Below, piece by piece: positions 24,418-33,771 of a stretch of DNA of 64,000 nucleotides (the first letter of the stretch is position 1; every line of letters starts with the position of its first letter). The DNA is from Rhizobium bangladeshense (GTDB taxonomy: Bacteria; Pseudomonadota; Alphaproteobacteria; Rhizobiales; Rhizobiaceae), in NCBI RefSeq assembly GCF_017357245.1, contig NZ_CP071612.1:623001-687000 (forward strand), given 5' to 3'. Under the pieces are notes generated by a model. It did no database searches. It saw only the letters and a program-made list of their open reading frames with translations, and was not told where the DNA came from. A program made the translations under genes and the position numbers.

Positions 24418-26235
24418 TCATTCTCGTTCCGGCGGAGCAGTGCCCGTCGGGATAATTGTATCAGGCTCCCGCCTGTCTTCATAGGAAACACTCTCATGAT
24501 GCACTTGAGCCAGCCGGTCAACCATGCCAAGCGCGATTTCGCGTTCGCCCATGATGACGGTGTCGGCGCCGTATTGCTTCAGCTCATCGACCTCGGCGTC
24601 GGAATGGGCGCGGGCGACGATGAGGATCGAGGGATTGACGCTGCGTGCCTGTTCGGCGATGCGGCAGGCCTCGAAGGCGTTCGGGATGGCGATGGCAAGG
24701 CTGCGTGCAGTCGAAAGACTGGCGAGATCGAGCGTCTCCCGCGCCACTGCATTGCCCATGAAGGCTTCGATCCCATGCGCTTTCAATTCGCCGATGCGCT
24801 TGTCGGAGTCCTCGATGACGAGGAAGGGCGTGCCCGACGATTTGAGATTCTGTCCGACGATCCTACCGACCCGGCCGTAACCGATGAGGATTGCGTGGCC
24901 GGTAAGCGCGCTCGGGCGCACGTCGTCGTCCTCGGGTGGCTTCTGTTCCTGAACGGCACCCGCATCGGCGGCGGAAGCGGGGTCGGCCACGGTTTCCTCG
25001 CGCCTTGCACCTTCGAGAAGCGGTCGCATAAGGTCGCAGAGGAAGAACAGCAGCGGATTGAGGATGATCGAGATGATAGCGCCTGCAAGGATCAGGTCAC
25101 GACCCTCCTCCGGCAACAGCCCGAGTTCGACGCCTAGAGCGGCGAGGATGAAGGAAAACTCGCCGATCTGACCGAGGCTCGCCGAAATTATCAGCGCCGT
25201 GCCGGGGGGTTTCCTGAACGCGAGCACGATCAGAAAGGCGGCGACGGACTTACCGATGACGATGATGAACACGGTGGCAAGGATTGGCAGCGGCCTGTCG
25301 ATCAGGATGTTCGGATCGAACAGCATGCCGACCGACACGAAAAAGAGCACGGCAAACGCGTCGCGCAGCGGTAGGCTTTCCTGGGCGGCACGGTGGCTGA
25401 GCTCGCTTTCGGCAAGCACCATGCCGGCAAAGAAGGCGCCGAGCGCCAGCGACACGCCGAACAGCTTCGCTGCGCCGAAGGCGACGCCGAGTGCGATGGC
25501 GAGCACGCCCAACCGGAAGAGCTCGCGCGAGCCGGCATGAGCGATGCGATGCATCGTCCAGGGAATGAGCTTGCGGCCGAAGACGAGCATCAGCGCCACG
25601 AAAAGCGCTACCTTGACCAGCGTCATGGCGATCATGCCGCCGATGCCGAGATCGAGGCCGAGCAGACTGTTCAGGCCCGCCGAAAGCGGCTCGACGGGAC
25701 CATGGCTGCCGCCGATGCTGGCCGCCGCCGGTATCAGCACCAGCGCCAGCACCATGGCGAGATCTTCGACGATCAGCCAGCCGACGGCGATCCTGCCGCG
25801 CTCCGTCTCCACTAGCCGGCGCTCCTGCAACGCCTTCAGCAGCACGACGGTAGAAGCGACCGAAAGCGCCAGGCCGAAGACCAGGCTGCCGCCTGTCGGC
25901 CAGCCCATAAAGGCGCCGAGCCCCCAGCCGAGCAGTGTCGCGAAGGCAATCTGCACGACCGCGCCAGGCAGCGCGATGCCGCGCACCGAAAGCAGATCTT
26001 TCAGAGAAAAATGCAGCCCGACGCCGAACATCAGCAGGATGACGCCGATTTCGGCAAGCTCCGGCGCAAGGCTCTGATCCGCCACATAACCCGGCGTGTG
26101 CGGCCCCACCAGCACGCCGGCGATCAGATAGCCGACAAGCGGCGGCATGCGCAGCCGATGAGCAAGCGCGCCGAAGATGAAAGCCAGCACGAGACCGCCA
26201 ACGATTGTCGAAATCAAGGGCGTATCGTGCGGCAT
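24418..26235 (-). CDS. CPA2 cation:proton antiporter with RCK (TrkA-N) domain, YbaL-like
   Basis: The product is a 605-residue inner-membrane antiporter of the KefB/KefC/YbaL type, probably exchanging potassium for protons. About twelve membrane segments occupy residues 5-390, starting PLISTIVGGLVLAFIFGALAHRL and GYLIAGVLVGPHTPGY. The C-terminal RCK nucleotide-binding domain starts near 450 with HAILIGYGRVGRIVG (GxGxxG). A GGGAGA ribosome site supports the ATG at 26233-26235. The divergent HTH gene, 77 bp away, may regulate it. Confidence 0.9.
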   Translation of the reverse strand: MPHDTPLISTIVGGLVLAFIFGALAHRLRMPPLVGYLIAGVLVGPHTPGYVADQSLAPELAEIGVILLMFGVGLHFSLKDLLSVRGIALPGAVVQIAFATLLGWGLGAFMGWPTGGSLVFGLALSVASTVVLLKALQERRLVETERGRIAVGWLIVEDLAMVLALVLIPAAASIGGSHGPVEPLSAGLNSLLGLDLGIGGMIAMTLVKVALFVALMLVFGRKLIPWTMHRIAHAGSRELFRLGVLAIALGVAFGAAKLFGVSLALGAFFAGMVLAESELSHRAAQESLPLRDAFAVLFFVSVGMLFDPNILIDRPLPILATVFIIVIGKSVAAFLIVLAFRKPPGTALIISASLGQIGEFSFILAALGVELGLLPEEGRDLILAGAIISIILNPLLFFLCDLMRPLLEGARREETVADPASAADAGAVQEQKPPEDDDVRPSALTGHAILIGYGRVGRIVGQNLKSSGTPFLVIEDSDKRIGELKAHGIEAFMGNAVARETLDLASLSTARSLAIAIPNAFEACRIAEQARSVNPSILIVARAHSDAEVDELKQYGADTVIMGEREIALGMVDRLAQVHHESVSYEDRREPDTIIPTGTAPPERE

Positions 26236-26312
26236 TGTTGTCTCCCGTCTGGAAATCCCGTTCACATTATGACATATATGATCTATCTCAACCAATATGG
26301 GTAAGTTGGAAC

Positions 26313-26573
26313 ATGGGTCAAGGCGCCAGGGAGACAATTCTCACCCCCGCTCTCTGCCGGGCCGCACGCGGTCTGCTCGACTGGACCCAGACCGATCTCG
26401 CCGAGAAGGCGTCGGTCTCACGCAGCACCATCCGCGACTACGAGGGACGCCATCACGGCATCCATCGTGCGACGGAGGCGCAACTGCGCCTCGCCTTCGA
26501 GCAAGGCGGCGTCAGGTTCGTGGACATAGAAGGCGCGGGCACCGGCCTCTGCCTGCCCGAACGGCCAAGCTGA
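26313..26573 (+). CDS. Small XRE-type helix-turn-helix regulator
   Basis: This 86-residue protein consists almost entirely of a helix-turn-helix (LCRAARGLLDWTQTDLAEKA, then VSRSTIRDYEGRHHGI) followed by LRLAFEQGGVRFVDIEG, a C-terminal block common in small alphaproteobacterial XRE regulators. The ATG at 26313 begins the conserved part. It is divergent from the antiporter gene across 77 bp of AT-rich DNA, so the antiporter and itself are the obvious candidate targets. Confidence 0.8.
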   Translation: MGQGARETILTPALCRAARGLLDWTQTDLAEKASVSRSTIRDYEGRHHGIHRATEAQLRLAFEQGGVRFVDIEGAGTGLCLPERPS

Positions 26574-26579
26574 GCCGTC

Positions 26580-28001
26580 TCAGGGAGTCAGGCAGGCAGC
26601 AGAGACTTTGTAGATGTAGAGCGTCTTGCCCTTGTAATAGCCCTTCGTGGGCCGCCAGTCCCTCAGCACTTCGGGCGTTTCGTTGGCGCAGGTAAGTGGG
26701 CCATCCGTCAGGAAAAGCACCTTTCCGGCAATGTCGGCGGGCAAGGCGAATTCCTGCTCGTAATAACTCTCCGGAAGGCCCGCGGGCGCCCGCGCGTAGA
26801 TCCTGTAGGATGAATCGCGCAGCGTATAGAAGAGGTCTGCGACCATATCGCGGTTGTCGGTGACAATGATGTCGGTGCCGGCCTGATCTGCAAGCGCTCC
26901 CGCTTCGCGGCTGACCTCGGCACGGCCGAGATAGCGCTTCATCAATTCGTCGCCGTTCGGCAGCAGCAATTGCTGCGGAAAGATCGTCGCCAGCGGAAAG
27001 AGCAGGCTTGCGATGCCGTTGATGGTAAGCGACAGCCTGAGCCCCCTAGGCCACAGCCGGTATAGCAGCCACACGGCAAGCACGGTTCCCGCGACATAGG
27101 CGGTGACGGCCCAGTTGGCGTAGGCCTTGGCGACCGTTGCCTGCAGGGTGATCAGCACCACCACCGGCATGGACAGCCAGATCAGCATCTTCTCCCGATT
27201 GTCGCTCCTGCGCTTGGTCATGCGATAGACCGCCCAGAGCATGGCGAAAAATACGATCGGGCCGACGACGCCGAATTGGGCGGCGAAGAACTCCAGTCCG
27301 CGGCGGAGATTGATGCCGAGGTCGCTCCAATGAGCGATGTCCTGCGTATGGCGTACCGTCGTATTGTCGTGCTGCAGGTTCCACCAGAGGTTCGGCAGGG
27401 CGACGACCGCCGCGACCGCGACCGCGACGATGAAGTCCCGAATGGAGATGCGCGCCGAAGGAATGAGGAGGAGAGCGATCGCGCCGCCCGGTACGACGAA
27501 CAACACGGCATATTTCGTCAGGAAGGCGAGGCCGACCCCGAGGCCCATGACGAGCGCCAGTCCGATTGAGCGCCGCTGCGTCAGACCGAAATAGGCAAGC
27601 AAGGCGATCGCGATGAAGAACAGCAGTATGACGTCGGTCGAGAAGAACACCGAGGAAAGCGCCACGCCGGGCAGCGTGATGTAGGTGGCGCCCGTCCAGC
27701 CCTCGATCTCCGGCCCGACGAAGCGCTTCGCCACCTTCATCAGCACCAATGCTGCGGCCATATGGATCAGCGGCCCCGCGAGCCTGATGAAATAAATGGT
27801 GTTGGAGCCGGAGAGTTCGGTCATCGCCCGGATCACCCAAGCGATCATCGGCGGCTTGGAATAGTAGCCGAGATCGAGATTTTGCGACCAGAACCAGTAT
27901 TGCGCCTCGTCAACAAACAGATCCGTCGCATCGAAATGCAGAGTGACGACGCGCCAGAGCGTGAAGCCGAGAACGATGAGGAGACCAGATCTGGGGGACA
28001 T
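26580..28001 (-). CDS. GT39 family glycosyltransferase, ArnT/PMT-like
   Basis: This 473-residue polytopic membrane enzyme would move a sugar from a lipid-phosphate donor to a lipid or protein on the periplasmic face. The catalytic acidic motif near the N-terminus (LFVDEAQYWFWS) and the following YYSKPPMIAWVI match the ArnT/dolichyl-phosphate-mannose transferase family. About ten membrane segments follow, with a soluble C-terminal domain from about 355. The acceptor is unknown; lipid A or an envelope polysaccharide is likely by family. It converges on the HTH gene with a 6-bp gap. Confidence 0.87.
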   Translation of the reverse strand: MSPRSGLLIVLGFTLWRVVTLHFDATDLFVDEAQYWFWSQNLDLGYYSKPPMIAWVIRAMTELSGSNTIYFIRLAGPLIHMAAALVLMKVAKRFVGPEIEGWTGATYITLPGVALSSVFFSTDVILLFFIAIALLAYFGLTQRRSIGLALVMGLGVGLAFLTKYAVLFVVPGGAIALLLIPSARISIRDFIVAVAVAAVVALPNLWWNLQHDNTTVRHTQDIAHWSDLGINLRRGLEFFAAQFGVVGPIVFFAMLWAVYRMTKRRSDNREKMLIWLSMPVVVLITLQATVAKAYANWAVTAYVAGTVLAVWLLYRLWPRGLRLSLTINGIASLLFPLATIFPQQLLLPNGDELMKRYLGRAEVSREAGALADQAGTDIIVTDNRDMVADLFYTLRDSSYRIYARAPAGLPESYYEQEFALPADIAGKVLFLTDGPLTCANETPEVLRDWRPTKGYYKGKTLYIYKVSAACLTP

Positions 28002-28105
28002 GAACCGAGTGTTCCGCTGACATGAAAGGCGCGAGTGCGATTACACCAAAGGCGCCGGACTGCCAACGGGGAATGGGATCGGCCGGCTTTCAGCCAAGAA
28101 CGGTG

Positions 28106-28219
28106 TTAGAACACCCGAAGCACGTTGTTGTCACGATGTGCGGCGAGAAAATCGAGGCGGGCGATGGCGACAAGTACGCCCATTGCGATCAAGCAGGAAC
28201 CCAATCCGAGAACAATCAT
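28106..28219 (-). CDS. Predicted 37-residue membrane micropeptide
   Basis: A short reading frame starts at the ATG at 28217-28219, with AAGGA placed 7 bases upstream, and ends in TAA. Its first 23 residues form one hydrophobic segment (MIVLGLGSCLIAMGVLVAIA), followed by a charged tail RLDFLAAHRDNNVLRVF, an organisation typical of small bacterial membrane proteins. It lies 104 bp upstream of the GT39 gene on the same strand. I recognise no family. Chance ORFs of this length are common, so the evidence is the ribosome site plus the single membrane span. Confidence 0.4.
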   Translation of the reverse strand: MIVLGLGSCLIAMGVLVAIARLDFLAAHRDNNVLRVF

Positions 28220-28386
28220 TGCTCTGTCCTTGCGACGTCATGTCCGGTTATCGGCCGGGATATAACACGGAGCTTGCGTGTGCCTTGTAGCAGCCGTGCA
28301 ACTCCGCGGAAGTATTTCCTGGGAACTGCCTCGAATCGCTGCAAAAGCCCGCGTCGCGAAAGGCTTATTAACTTTCGGGCAAGGAA

Positions 28387-28394
28387 TTAACCAT
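28387..28394 (+). promoter_or_regulatory. CtrA-type half-site TTAACCAT upstream of the che operon
   Basis: TTAACCAT matches the conserved half of the CtrA box. No TTAA is found 7 bases upstream, so it is only a half-site. It lies 252 bp before the first che gene. Confidence 0.25.
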
Positions 28395-28462
28395 AAACAT
28401 TGGACTACACGTCGGAATGGGAAGATGTGCTCGTTCCCACCAGGCATGACGCCGTACCGCCG

Positions 28463-28480
28463 TACCGGGTCGATCCGGTA
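28463..28480. promoter_or_regulatory. 18-bp near-palindrome upstream of the che operon
   Basis: TACCGGGTCGATCCGGTA has dyad symmetry at 8 of 9 paired positions and lies 166 bp before the first che gene. It may be an operator. The protein that would bind it is not known. Confidence 0.3.
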
Positions 28481-28646
28481 TCCATCTCTTCATACAGCTT
28501 CGAAACATAGCTGATCAGGGGCTTTTACCTGCCGGTCATCGCCGGTGGTGAAGACCGGCTCCGCGTTTGCGTTCATCGAATGCTGCAAAGCTTTTTGCCG
28601 GGCATTCGCCTGGAAAGTGGGTCGGGGACAGGCGTTGAGGCAGGAT

Positions 28647-30278
28647 ATGCCATCAGATCAGGCTCGTGGAGCGCAGGCAGGCAGCTTGCGCGACCGCTTG
28701 CGTTTTGCCGGTCTCGATACCGATCAGTGCGAACTGGTGCGCCGTAACCGTCCGGCCCTCGAAGCGCATCTGAAAGCCGGGCTGCGCGATCTCTTCCACA
28801 GGTTCCAGTCTTATCCCGACGCTGCGCGCAATTTCGAGAGCGACAGACAGATCGATCGTCTGCATGATCTGCAGTCCTCGCATTGGGACGTGCTGACGGA
28901 TGCGCGCTTCGACAGCCTCTATGCCGAACGCGTCAAGGTTCTCTCCGATACCGAAAGCAAGATGGGCCTCGACCCGCGCTGGCACGTAGCCGGCCACGGT
29001 GTCATGCTGGAACATGTCCTTTCCGGCCTCGCCGAAGAGATCGCCGGCCGCCCTTTGCTGCCCTCGGGCAAGCGCCGCACGCGCGAAATTTCCGATCTGA
29101 TGACGGCGATCGTCCGCATTGTCATGGTCGACGTGGAAATTGCCGTTTCGCTCCGCTTCAATGCGCTACGGGCTGCCCAGAGCCGCGCGCTCGCCGATCA
29201 GCGCGCCGAAAGTGAAGCGGAGATCGCCCGGATCTTCGGCGATGTCATCGAAGGCCTGTCGGCCCGCGACCTGACGCGGCGCGCGCCTGTCGACGCCGAC
29301 GGCGGCTATGCCGGGATTGCCGTCGCCCTGAACGGTGCCCTGGATGGACTACAGGCCGAATTCGCCGCCATTACCGAACGCACAGCCAAGGCCGAGGCGG
29401 CGACCACGTCGCTTGCCGGCCTGTCGCGGCAGTTCGCCGGCACGGCATCCGGCCAGGCCGACCGGCTGCAGCTTTCCGCCGCGGCCCTTGCCGGCATCGC
29501 CGGAAGCGTGCGCGACGGCGCCGCCGACAGCCGCGCTGCCGAACAGGCGGTCGCCTCGACGCGTGTTGCGGTCGAGGAAAGCGGTGAGGTCGTCGGACGC
29601 GCGATCAGCGCCATGGCCGATATAGAGCAATCGGCCGAAAAGATCGGCCAGATCATCGGCGCGATCGACGAGATCGCCTTTCAGACCAATCTTCTGGCGC
29701 TGAATGCCGGCATCGAGGCGGCTCGCGCCGGCGATTCCGGCCGCGGTTTTGCCGTCGTCGCCCAGGAAGTCCGCGCCCTTGCCCAACGCTCGGCCGAAGC
29801 CGCCCGTGAGATCAAGACGCTGGTTACGACGACCAAGGCGCAGGTCGATGCCGGCGTGCAGATGGTCGGCCGCACACAGGATTCGATCGGCAACATCGTA
29901 CGCCAGGTCACCGACATCAACGCCGCTATTGCGGGTATCGCCACGAGGACCGGCGAACATGCCGCAAGCCTCGACGGCGTGACATCAGACGTCAAGGGCC
30001 TTGGTGCGGAGGTGGCAAGCAGCGCCGGTTTTGCGGAGCGTTCCGCCGAAGGCGCCGATCATCTTCACACGGTCATCGTCGAGCTCGGCCAGACGATCCG
30101 CGAATTCCGCATTGCCCGCGAAAAGGCTTATCCAGCGCCTCCAGCGCCGGCTCGCGTGACGCCGCCGCGCGCGGTCGAGATCGCCCGGCCTGTACTGGCA
30201 ACGGACGAATATGAAAATGACGATTTTGACCTTCCTCGCCCCGTCGCGGGCACCGGAGGTGGGCGGAATGTTTACTAA
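28647..30278 (+). CDS. icpA: Soluble globin-coupled chemoreceptor, first gene of the che operon
   Basis: This 543-residue methyl-accepting protein has no membrane segment. Residues about 15-190 form a protoglobin-like sensor domain with a candidate proximal haem ligand H79 in [10 protein letters not shown] helical linker leads to the signalling domain, with the kinase-contact hairpin around residues 345-400 ([23 protein letters not shown], then [20 protein letters not shown]). The position and architecture match IcpA of Sinorhizobium. It probably signals oxygen or redox state to CheA in the cytoplasm. The ATG at 28647 follows a GAGG/AGGA region. No C-terminal tethering pentapeptide is visible. 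Confidence 0.88.
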   Translation: MPSDQARGAQAGSLRDRLRFAGLDTDQCELVRRNRPALEAHLKAGLRDLFHRFQSYPDAARNFESDRQIDRLHDLQSSHWDVLTDARFDSLYAERVKVLSDTESKMGLDPRWHVAGHGVMLEHVLSGLAEEIAGRPLLPSGKRRTREISDLMTAIVRIVMVDVEIAVSLRFNALRAAQSRALADQRAESEAEIARIFGDVIEGLSARDLTRRAPVDADGGYAGIAVALNGALDGLQAEFAAITERTAKAEAATTSLAGLSRQFAGTASGQADRLQLSAAALAGIAGSVRDGAADSRAAEQAVASTRVAVEESGEVVGRAISAMADIEQSAEKIGQIIGAIDEIAFQTNLLALNAGIEAARAGDSGRGFAVVAQEVRALAQRSAEAAREIKTLVTTTKAQVDAGVQMVGRTQDSIGNIVRQVTDINAAIAGIATRTGEHAASLDGVTSDVKGLGAEVASSAGFAERSAEGADHLHTVIVELGQTIREFRIAREKAYPAPPAPARVTPPRAVEIARPVLATDEYENDDFDLPRPVAGTGGGRNVY

Positions 30279-30341
30279 CCTATCGGATGATCGCCCCAGC
30301 TCGTCTTTCGGGGCCGGGGAGAAGGGGACAAGGAAAAGCTG

Positions 30342-30638
30342 ATGGTAGCAAAGAAGAGTGGCAAGACGCTGAATTTGACAGCGGTGCTCGACCTCAACGA
30401 GGCTTCCGCCTTGCGCGACAAACTCCTCTCCATGCGGGGCAGCGGTCTTTCGATCGACGCCTCCGACGTCGAACGGATCGGCGCTCTTTGTGCCCAGGTT
30501 CTGATGTCCGCCGAGAAGACCTGGGAGCAGGACAAGCAGCCGTTCACCTTCTCAAAGGTGTCCGATGCATTTCAGAAAACCATGCAGCTGGTTGGCGTCG
30601 ATATAGACCACCTGCTTGCCAAGGAGATTCGGCAATGA
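30342..30638 (+). CDS. cheS: STAS-domain chemotaxis protein, CheS-like
   Basis: The product is a 98-residue STAS-type protein (TLNLTAVLDLNEASALRDKLL, then LSIDASDVERIGALCAQVL). In Sinorhizobium meliloti the small protein CheS binds CheA and speeds dephosphorylation of CheY1. The length and the position between the icpA and cheY1 genes fit, so I use that name by context. The cheY1 ATG overlaps its stop codon by 4 bp, which indicates translational coupling. Confidence 0.78.
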   Translation: MVAKKSGKTLNLTAVLDLNEASALRDKLLSMRGSGLSIDASDVERIGALCAQVLMSAEKTWEQDKQPFTFSKVSDAFQKTMQLVGVDIDHLLAKEIRQ

Positions 30639-31000
30639 AGAAAAAAGTGCTTACCGTGGATGATTCCCGCACCATCCGAAACATGCTGCTCGTGACGCTG
30701 AACAATGCCGGCTTCGAGACGATCCAGGCGGAAGACGGCGTCGAGGGCCTCGAGGTTCTCGAAGAATCCAATCCTGACGTCATCGTGACCGATATCAACA
30801 TGCCGCGTCTCGATGGTTTCGGCTTCATCGAAGGTGTCCGCCGCAACGAGAAATACCGGGCGATCCCGATCCTGGTCCTGACCACTGAAAGCGACGCGGA
30901 AAAAAAGAACCGCGCCCGCCAGGCTGGTGCCACGGGCTGGATCGTCAAGCCCTTCGACCCGGCCAAGCTGATCGATGCCATTGAGCGTGTAACCGCTTAA
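30635..31000 (+). CDS. cheY1: Chemotaxis response regulator CheY1
   Basis: This 121-residue CheY has the acidic pair in LTVDDSRTIRNM, phosphoacceptor D53 in VTDINMPRLDG, the switch Thr in LTTESDAE and the Lys in IVKPFDP. In rhizobia with two CheYs, CheY2 slows the motor and CheY1 serves as a phosphate sink. The gene overlaps cheS by 4 bp and precedes cheA by 16 bp. Confidence 0.92.
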   Translation: MKKKVLTVDDSRTIRNMLLVTLNNAGFETIQAEDGVEGLEVLEESNPDVIVTDINMPRLDGFGFIEGVRRNEKYRAIPILVLTTESDAEKKNRARQAGATGWIVKPFDPAKLIDAIERVTA

Positions 31001-31016
31001 CCCAGGATTTGCTCCT

Positions 31017-33299
31017 ATGGATATGAACGAAATCAAAGAGATCTTTTTCCAGGAGTGCGAGGAACAGCTCGCCGAACTGGAATCCGGTCTTCTGAAAATG
31101 AATGATGGCGATCGCGATCCGGAAACCGTCAATGCGGTGTTCCGTGCCGTGCATTCGATCAAGGGCGGCGCCGGCGCCTTCGGCCTCGACGATCTGGTCG
31201 CCTTCGCCCATGTTTTCGAGACCACTCTCGATTGCGTTCGTTCCAACAAGCTCGAGCCGACCCAGGACGTCCTGAAGGTGATGCTGAAGTCGGCCGACGT
31301 GCTCGCCGACCTGACCAATGCTGCGCGCGACGGCGGCAGCGTCGATGAAAGCCGCAGCCGCGGCCTTGTCAAGGAGCTCGAGGCTTTGGCCAACGGCGAA
31401 TTGCCGTCTCCTTCGGCAACTGCCGATGCTCCGGCGCCGAAGGCGGCTGCCAAGGCTGCCCCGGCCGCTCCGGCGCCAGCCCCCAAGCCGACAGATGACA
31501 GCGGCTTTCAGCCGATTCCCTTTTCCTTCGATGATTTCGGCGACGAGGGGGGCGAGCTGCCGGCCTACGAGATCACCTTCAAGCCGCGCCACGAACTCTA
31601 TTCCAAGGGTAATGACGCGACCCTGCTGCTGCGCGACCTCTCGCGCCTCGGCGAAATGACGATCTATTGCAATATGGATGAGCTGCCGGGCCTAGAGGAG
31701 CTCGATCCGGAGGCTGCCTATTTCTTCTGGAACGTCACGCTCAAGACGGACAAGGGCGAGGATGCCATCCGCGCCGTCTTCGAATTCGCCGAATGGGATT
31801 GCGAGCTGTCGGTGAAGTCGGTCGAGGAGGCAAGTGGCGACGCGTCGAGCAACGAGGAACTGCCGATGGTACCGGTTCCCTTCGACCTGTCGATCCTCGA
31901 TGAGACCGGCTCGTCGGAAGAGGGGCCCGCCGGTGCGCGGTCCGAAGATACCGCTGCTGCCGTTGCCGCCGCCGAGACTGCTTCCAATGTCACGCAGATG
32001 GCGGCAGCCGCCGCCCGAGTCGAGAAGAAGGAATCGGCAGCCGCCGCTGCGGCCGCCGCAAACGCCGCCGCCCAGAACAATGCGGCCGGCGCCGGCCAGA
32101 CGATCCGCGTCGATCTCGATCGCGTCGACCGCCTCATCAATCTCGTCGGCGAGCTGGTCATCAACCAGGCGATGCTGTCGCAGAGCGTCATCGAGAACGA
32201 CACAACGGGCACCTCCTCGATCAATATGGGCCTCGAGGAGCTGCAGCAGCTCACCCGCGAAATCCAGGACTCGGTCATGGCGATCCGCGCGCAACCGGTA
32301 AAGCCGGTCTTCCAGCGCATGTCGCGTATCGTCCGCGAAATCGCCGATATGACCGGCAAGTCGATCCGCCTCATCACTGAAGGTGAAAATACCGAAGTCG
32401 ACAAGACTGTCATCGACAAGCTGGCCGAGCCGCTGACCCACATGATCCGCAATGCCGTGGACCACGGCATCGAAACCCCCGAAAAACGCGCAGCCGCCGG
32501 CAAGAACACCGAAGGCACGGTTCGCCTCACCGCCAAGCACCGCTCGGGACGCATCCTGATCGAGCTTGCCGACGACGGCGCCGGTATCAACCGCGAGAAG
32601 GTCCGCCAGAAAGCCATCGACAACGACCTCATCCCGGCCGACGCGAACCTGTCTGACGAGGAAATCGATAACCTGATCTTCCTTCCAGGCTTCTCGACGG
32701 CGGACAAGATTTCCGACATATCGGGCCGCGGCGTCGGCATGGATGTCGTCAAGCGCTCGATCCAGGCGCTCGGCGGCCGCATCAACATCACGTCCAAGCC
32801 GGGCCACGGCTCGGTCTTTACCATGAGCTTGCCGCTGACGCTCGCTGTTCTCGACGGCATGGTGGTCACCGTCGCCGGTCAGACGCTGGTCGTGCCACTG
32901 ACTGCGATCGTCGAAACCCTCCAGCCGGAAGCTTCCGCGATCCACTCCTTCGGCGCCAACCACCGCCTGATCTCGATCCGCAACAGTTTCTGCCCGCTGG
33001 TCGATGTCGGCCGCATCCTGAACTTCCGTGCAACTCAGGCCAACCCCGTCGAGGGCGTGGCGCTCCTGGTGGAATCCGAAGGCGGCGGCCAGCGCGCGCT
33101 GATGGTCGATGCCATCCAGGGTCAGCGCCAGGTGGTGATCAAGAGCCTGGAAGCCAACTACACCCATGTGCCCGGCATTGCCGCCGCAACCATTCTCGGC
33201 GACGGGCGCGTGGCTCTCATCCTCGATGTCGATGCGGTGGTCGGCGCCTCGCGCGGTCAGTCGCTCAAAGCGGAAATGTCGTTGGCAGCGGTAGGGTAA
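31017..33299 (+). CDS. cheA: Chemotaxis histidine kinase CheA
   Basis: This 760-residue kinase has a P1 domain with phosphorylated H46 in FRAVHSIKGGAGAFG. After an Ala/Pro-rich linker it has a P2-like CheY-binding region, a further Ala-rich linker, the P3 dimerisation domain near 365 (VDRLINLVGELVINQAML), the P4 ATPase domain (HMIRNAVDHGIETPEKR, then DDGAGINRE and GRGVGMDVV) and the P5 CheW-like domain from about 610. It phosphorylates CheY1, CheY2 and CheB in receptor arrays. A start two codons later, at a second ATG, is possible. Confidence 0.95.
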   Translation: MDMNEIKEIFFQECEEQLAELESGLLKMNDGDRDPETVNAVFRAVHSIKGGAGAFGLDDLVAFAHVFETTLDCVRSNKLEPTQDVLKVMLKSADVLADLTNAARDGGSVDESRSRGLVKELEALANGELPSPSATADAPAPKAAAKAAPAAPAPAPKPTDDSGFQPIPFSFDDFGDEGGELPAYEITFKPRHELYSKGNDATLLLRDLSRLGEMTIYCNMDELPGLEELDPEAAYFFWNVTLKTDKGEDAIRAVFEFAEWDCELSVKSVEEASGDASSNEELPMVPVPFDLSILDETGSSEEGPAGARSEDTAAAVAAAETASNVTQMAAAAARVEKKESAAAAAAAANAAAQNNAAGAGQTIRVDLDRVDRLINLVGELVINQAMLSQSVIENDTTGTSSINMGLEELQQLTREIQDSVMAIRAQPVKPVFQRMSRIVREIADMTGKSIRLITEGENTEVDKTVIDKLAEPLTHMIRNAVDHGIETPEKRAAAGKNTEGTVRLTAKHRSGRILIELADDGAGINREKVRQKAIDNDLIPADANLSDEEIDNLIFLPGFSTADKISDISGRGVGMDVVKRSIQALGGRINITSKPGHGSVFTMSLPLTLAVLDGMVVTVAGQTLVVPLTAIVETLQPEASAIHSFGANHRLISIRNSFCPLVDVGRILNFRATQANPVEGVALLVESEGGGQRALMVDAIQGQRQVVIKSLEANYTHVPGIAAATILGDGRVALILDVDAVVGASRGQSLKAEMSLAAVG

Positions 33300-33303
33300 G
33301 GGA

Positions 33304-33771
33304 ATGTCGTACGCTGTAAAAAGTCTGAACCAAGGGGACCGCGAGCTGATCGCGTTCCGCATTGGAGATCAGGAATTTTGCGTGAACATCATGTCGGTTC
33401 GTGAAATCCGGGGTTGGACCCCGGCGACCACGATGCCGCACTCACCTGCCTATATGCTGGGGGTCATCAACCTGCGCGGCGCGGTACTGCCGATCATTGA
33501 TCTCGCCGCCCGGCTCGGCATGAAGCCGGCCGATCCCACAGCCCGTCATGTCATCATCGTCGCCCAGGTCCGCCGCAAAGTTGTCGGCCTCCTGGTCGAC
33601 GCCGTCTCCGACATTCTGACGGTGACCGATGAGATCATCCAGCCGACGCCGGAAATCTCCTCCGACCTCGAGCGCCAATTTGCCCGAGGCATTCTCGCCA
33701 TCGACCGGCGCATGATCTGCCTGATCGAACTTGAAGCCCTCTTTCCCGAGACCGAAAGCGAAGCCGCATGA
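33304..33771 (+). CDS. cheW: Chemotaxis adaptor CheW
   Basis: The product is a 155-residue CheW (LIAFRIGDQEFCVNIMSVREI, then YMLGVINLRGAVLPIIDLAARLG), an SH3-like adaptor that couples receptors to CheA in the signalling array. The length is standard. It lies 4 bp after cheA and overlaps cheR by 4 bp. Confidence 0.94.
   Translation: MSYAVKSLNQGDRELIAFRIGDQEFCVNIMSVREIRGWTPATTMPHSPAYMLGVINLRGAVLPIIDLAARLGMKPADPTARHVIIVAQVRRKVVGLLVDAVSDILTVTDEIIQPTPEISSDLERQFARGILAIDRRMICLIELEALFPETESEAA

Larger units (their letters stand above)
28220..28646. other. Upstream region of the che operon
   Basis: These 427 bp in front of the che operon hold no supported gene. They contain two ATTAAC sequences 19 bp apart (28367 and 28386) and an 18-bp near-palindrome at 28463-28480. 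They presumably carry the che promoter and its control sites. Confidence 0.4.

Noticed and set aside
28238..28447. A 69-codon minus-strand frame in the che upstream region
   Set aside because: It has no ribosome site and no family resemblance, and it covers the AT-rich putative promoter.
31692..33362. A 556-codon open frame on the minus strand
   Set aside because: It lies opposite cheA, which is complete with all domain motifs; no ribosome site or protein family supports it.
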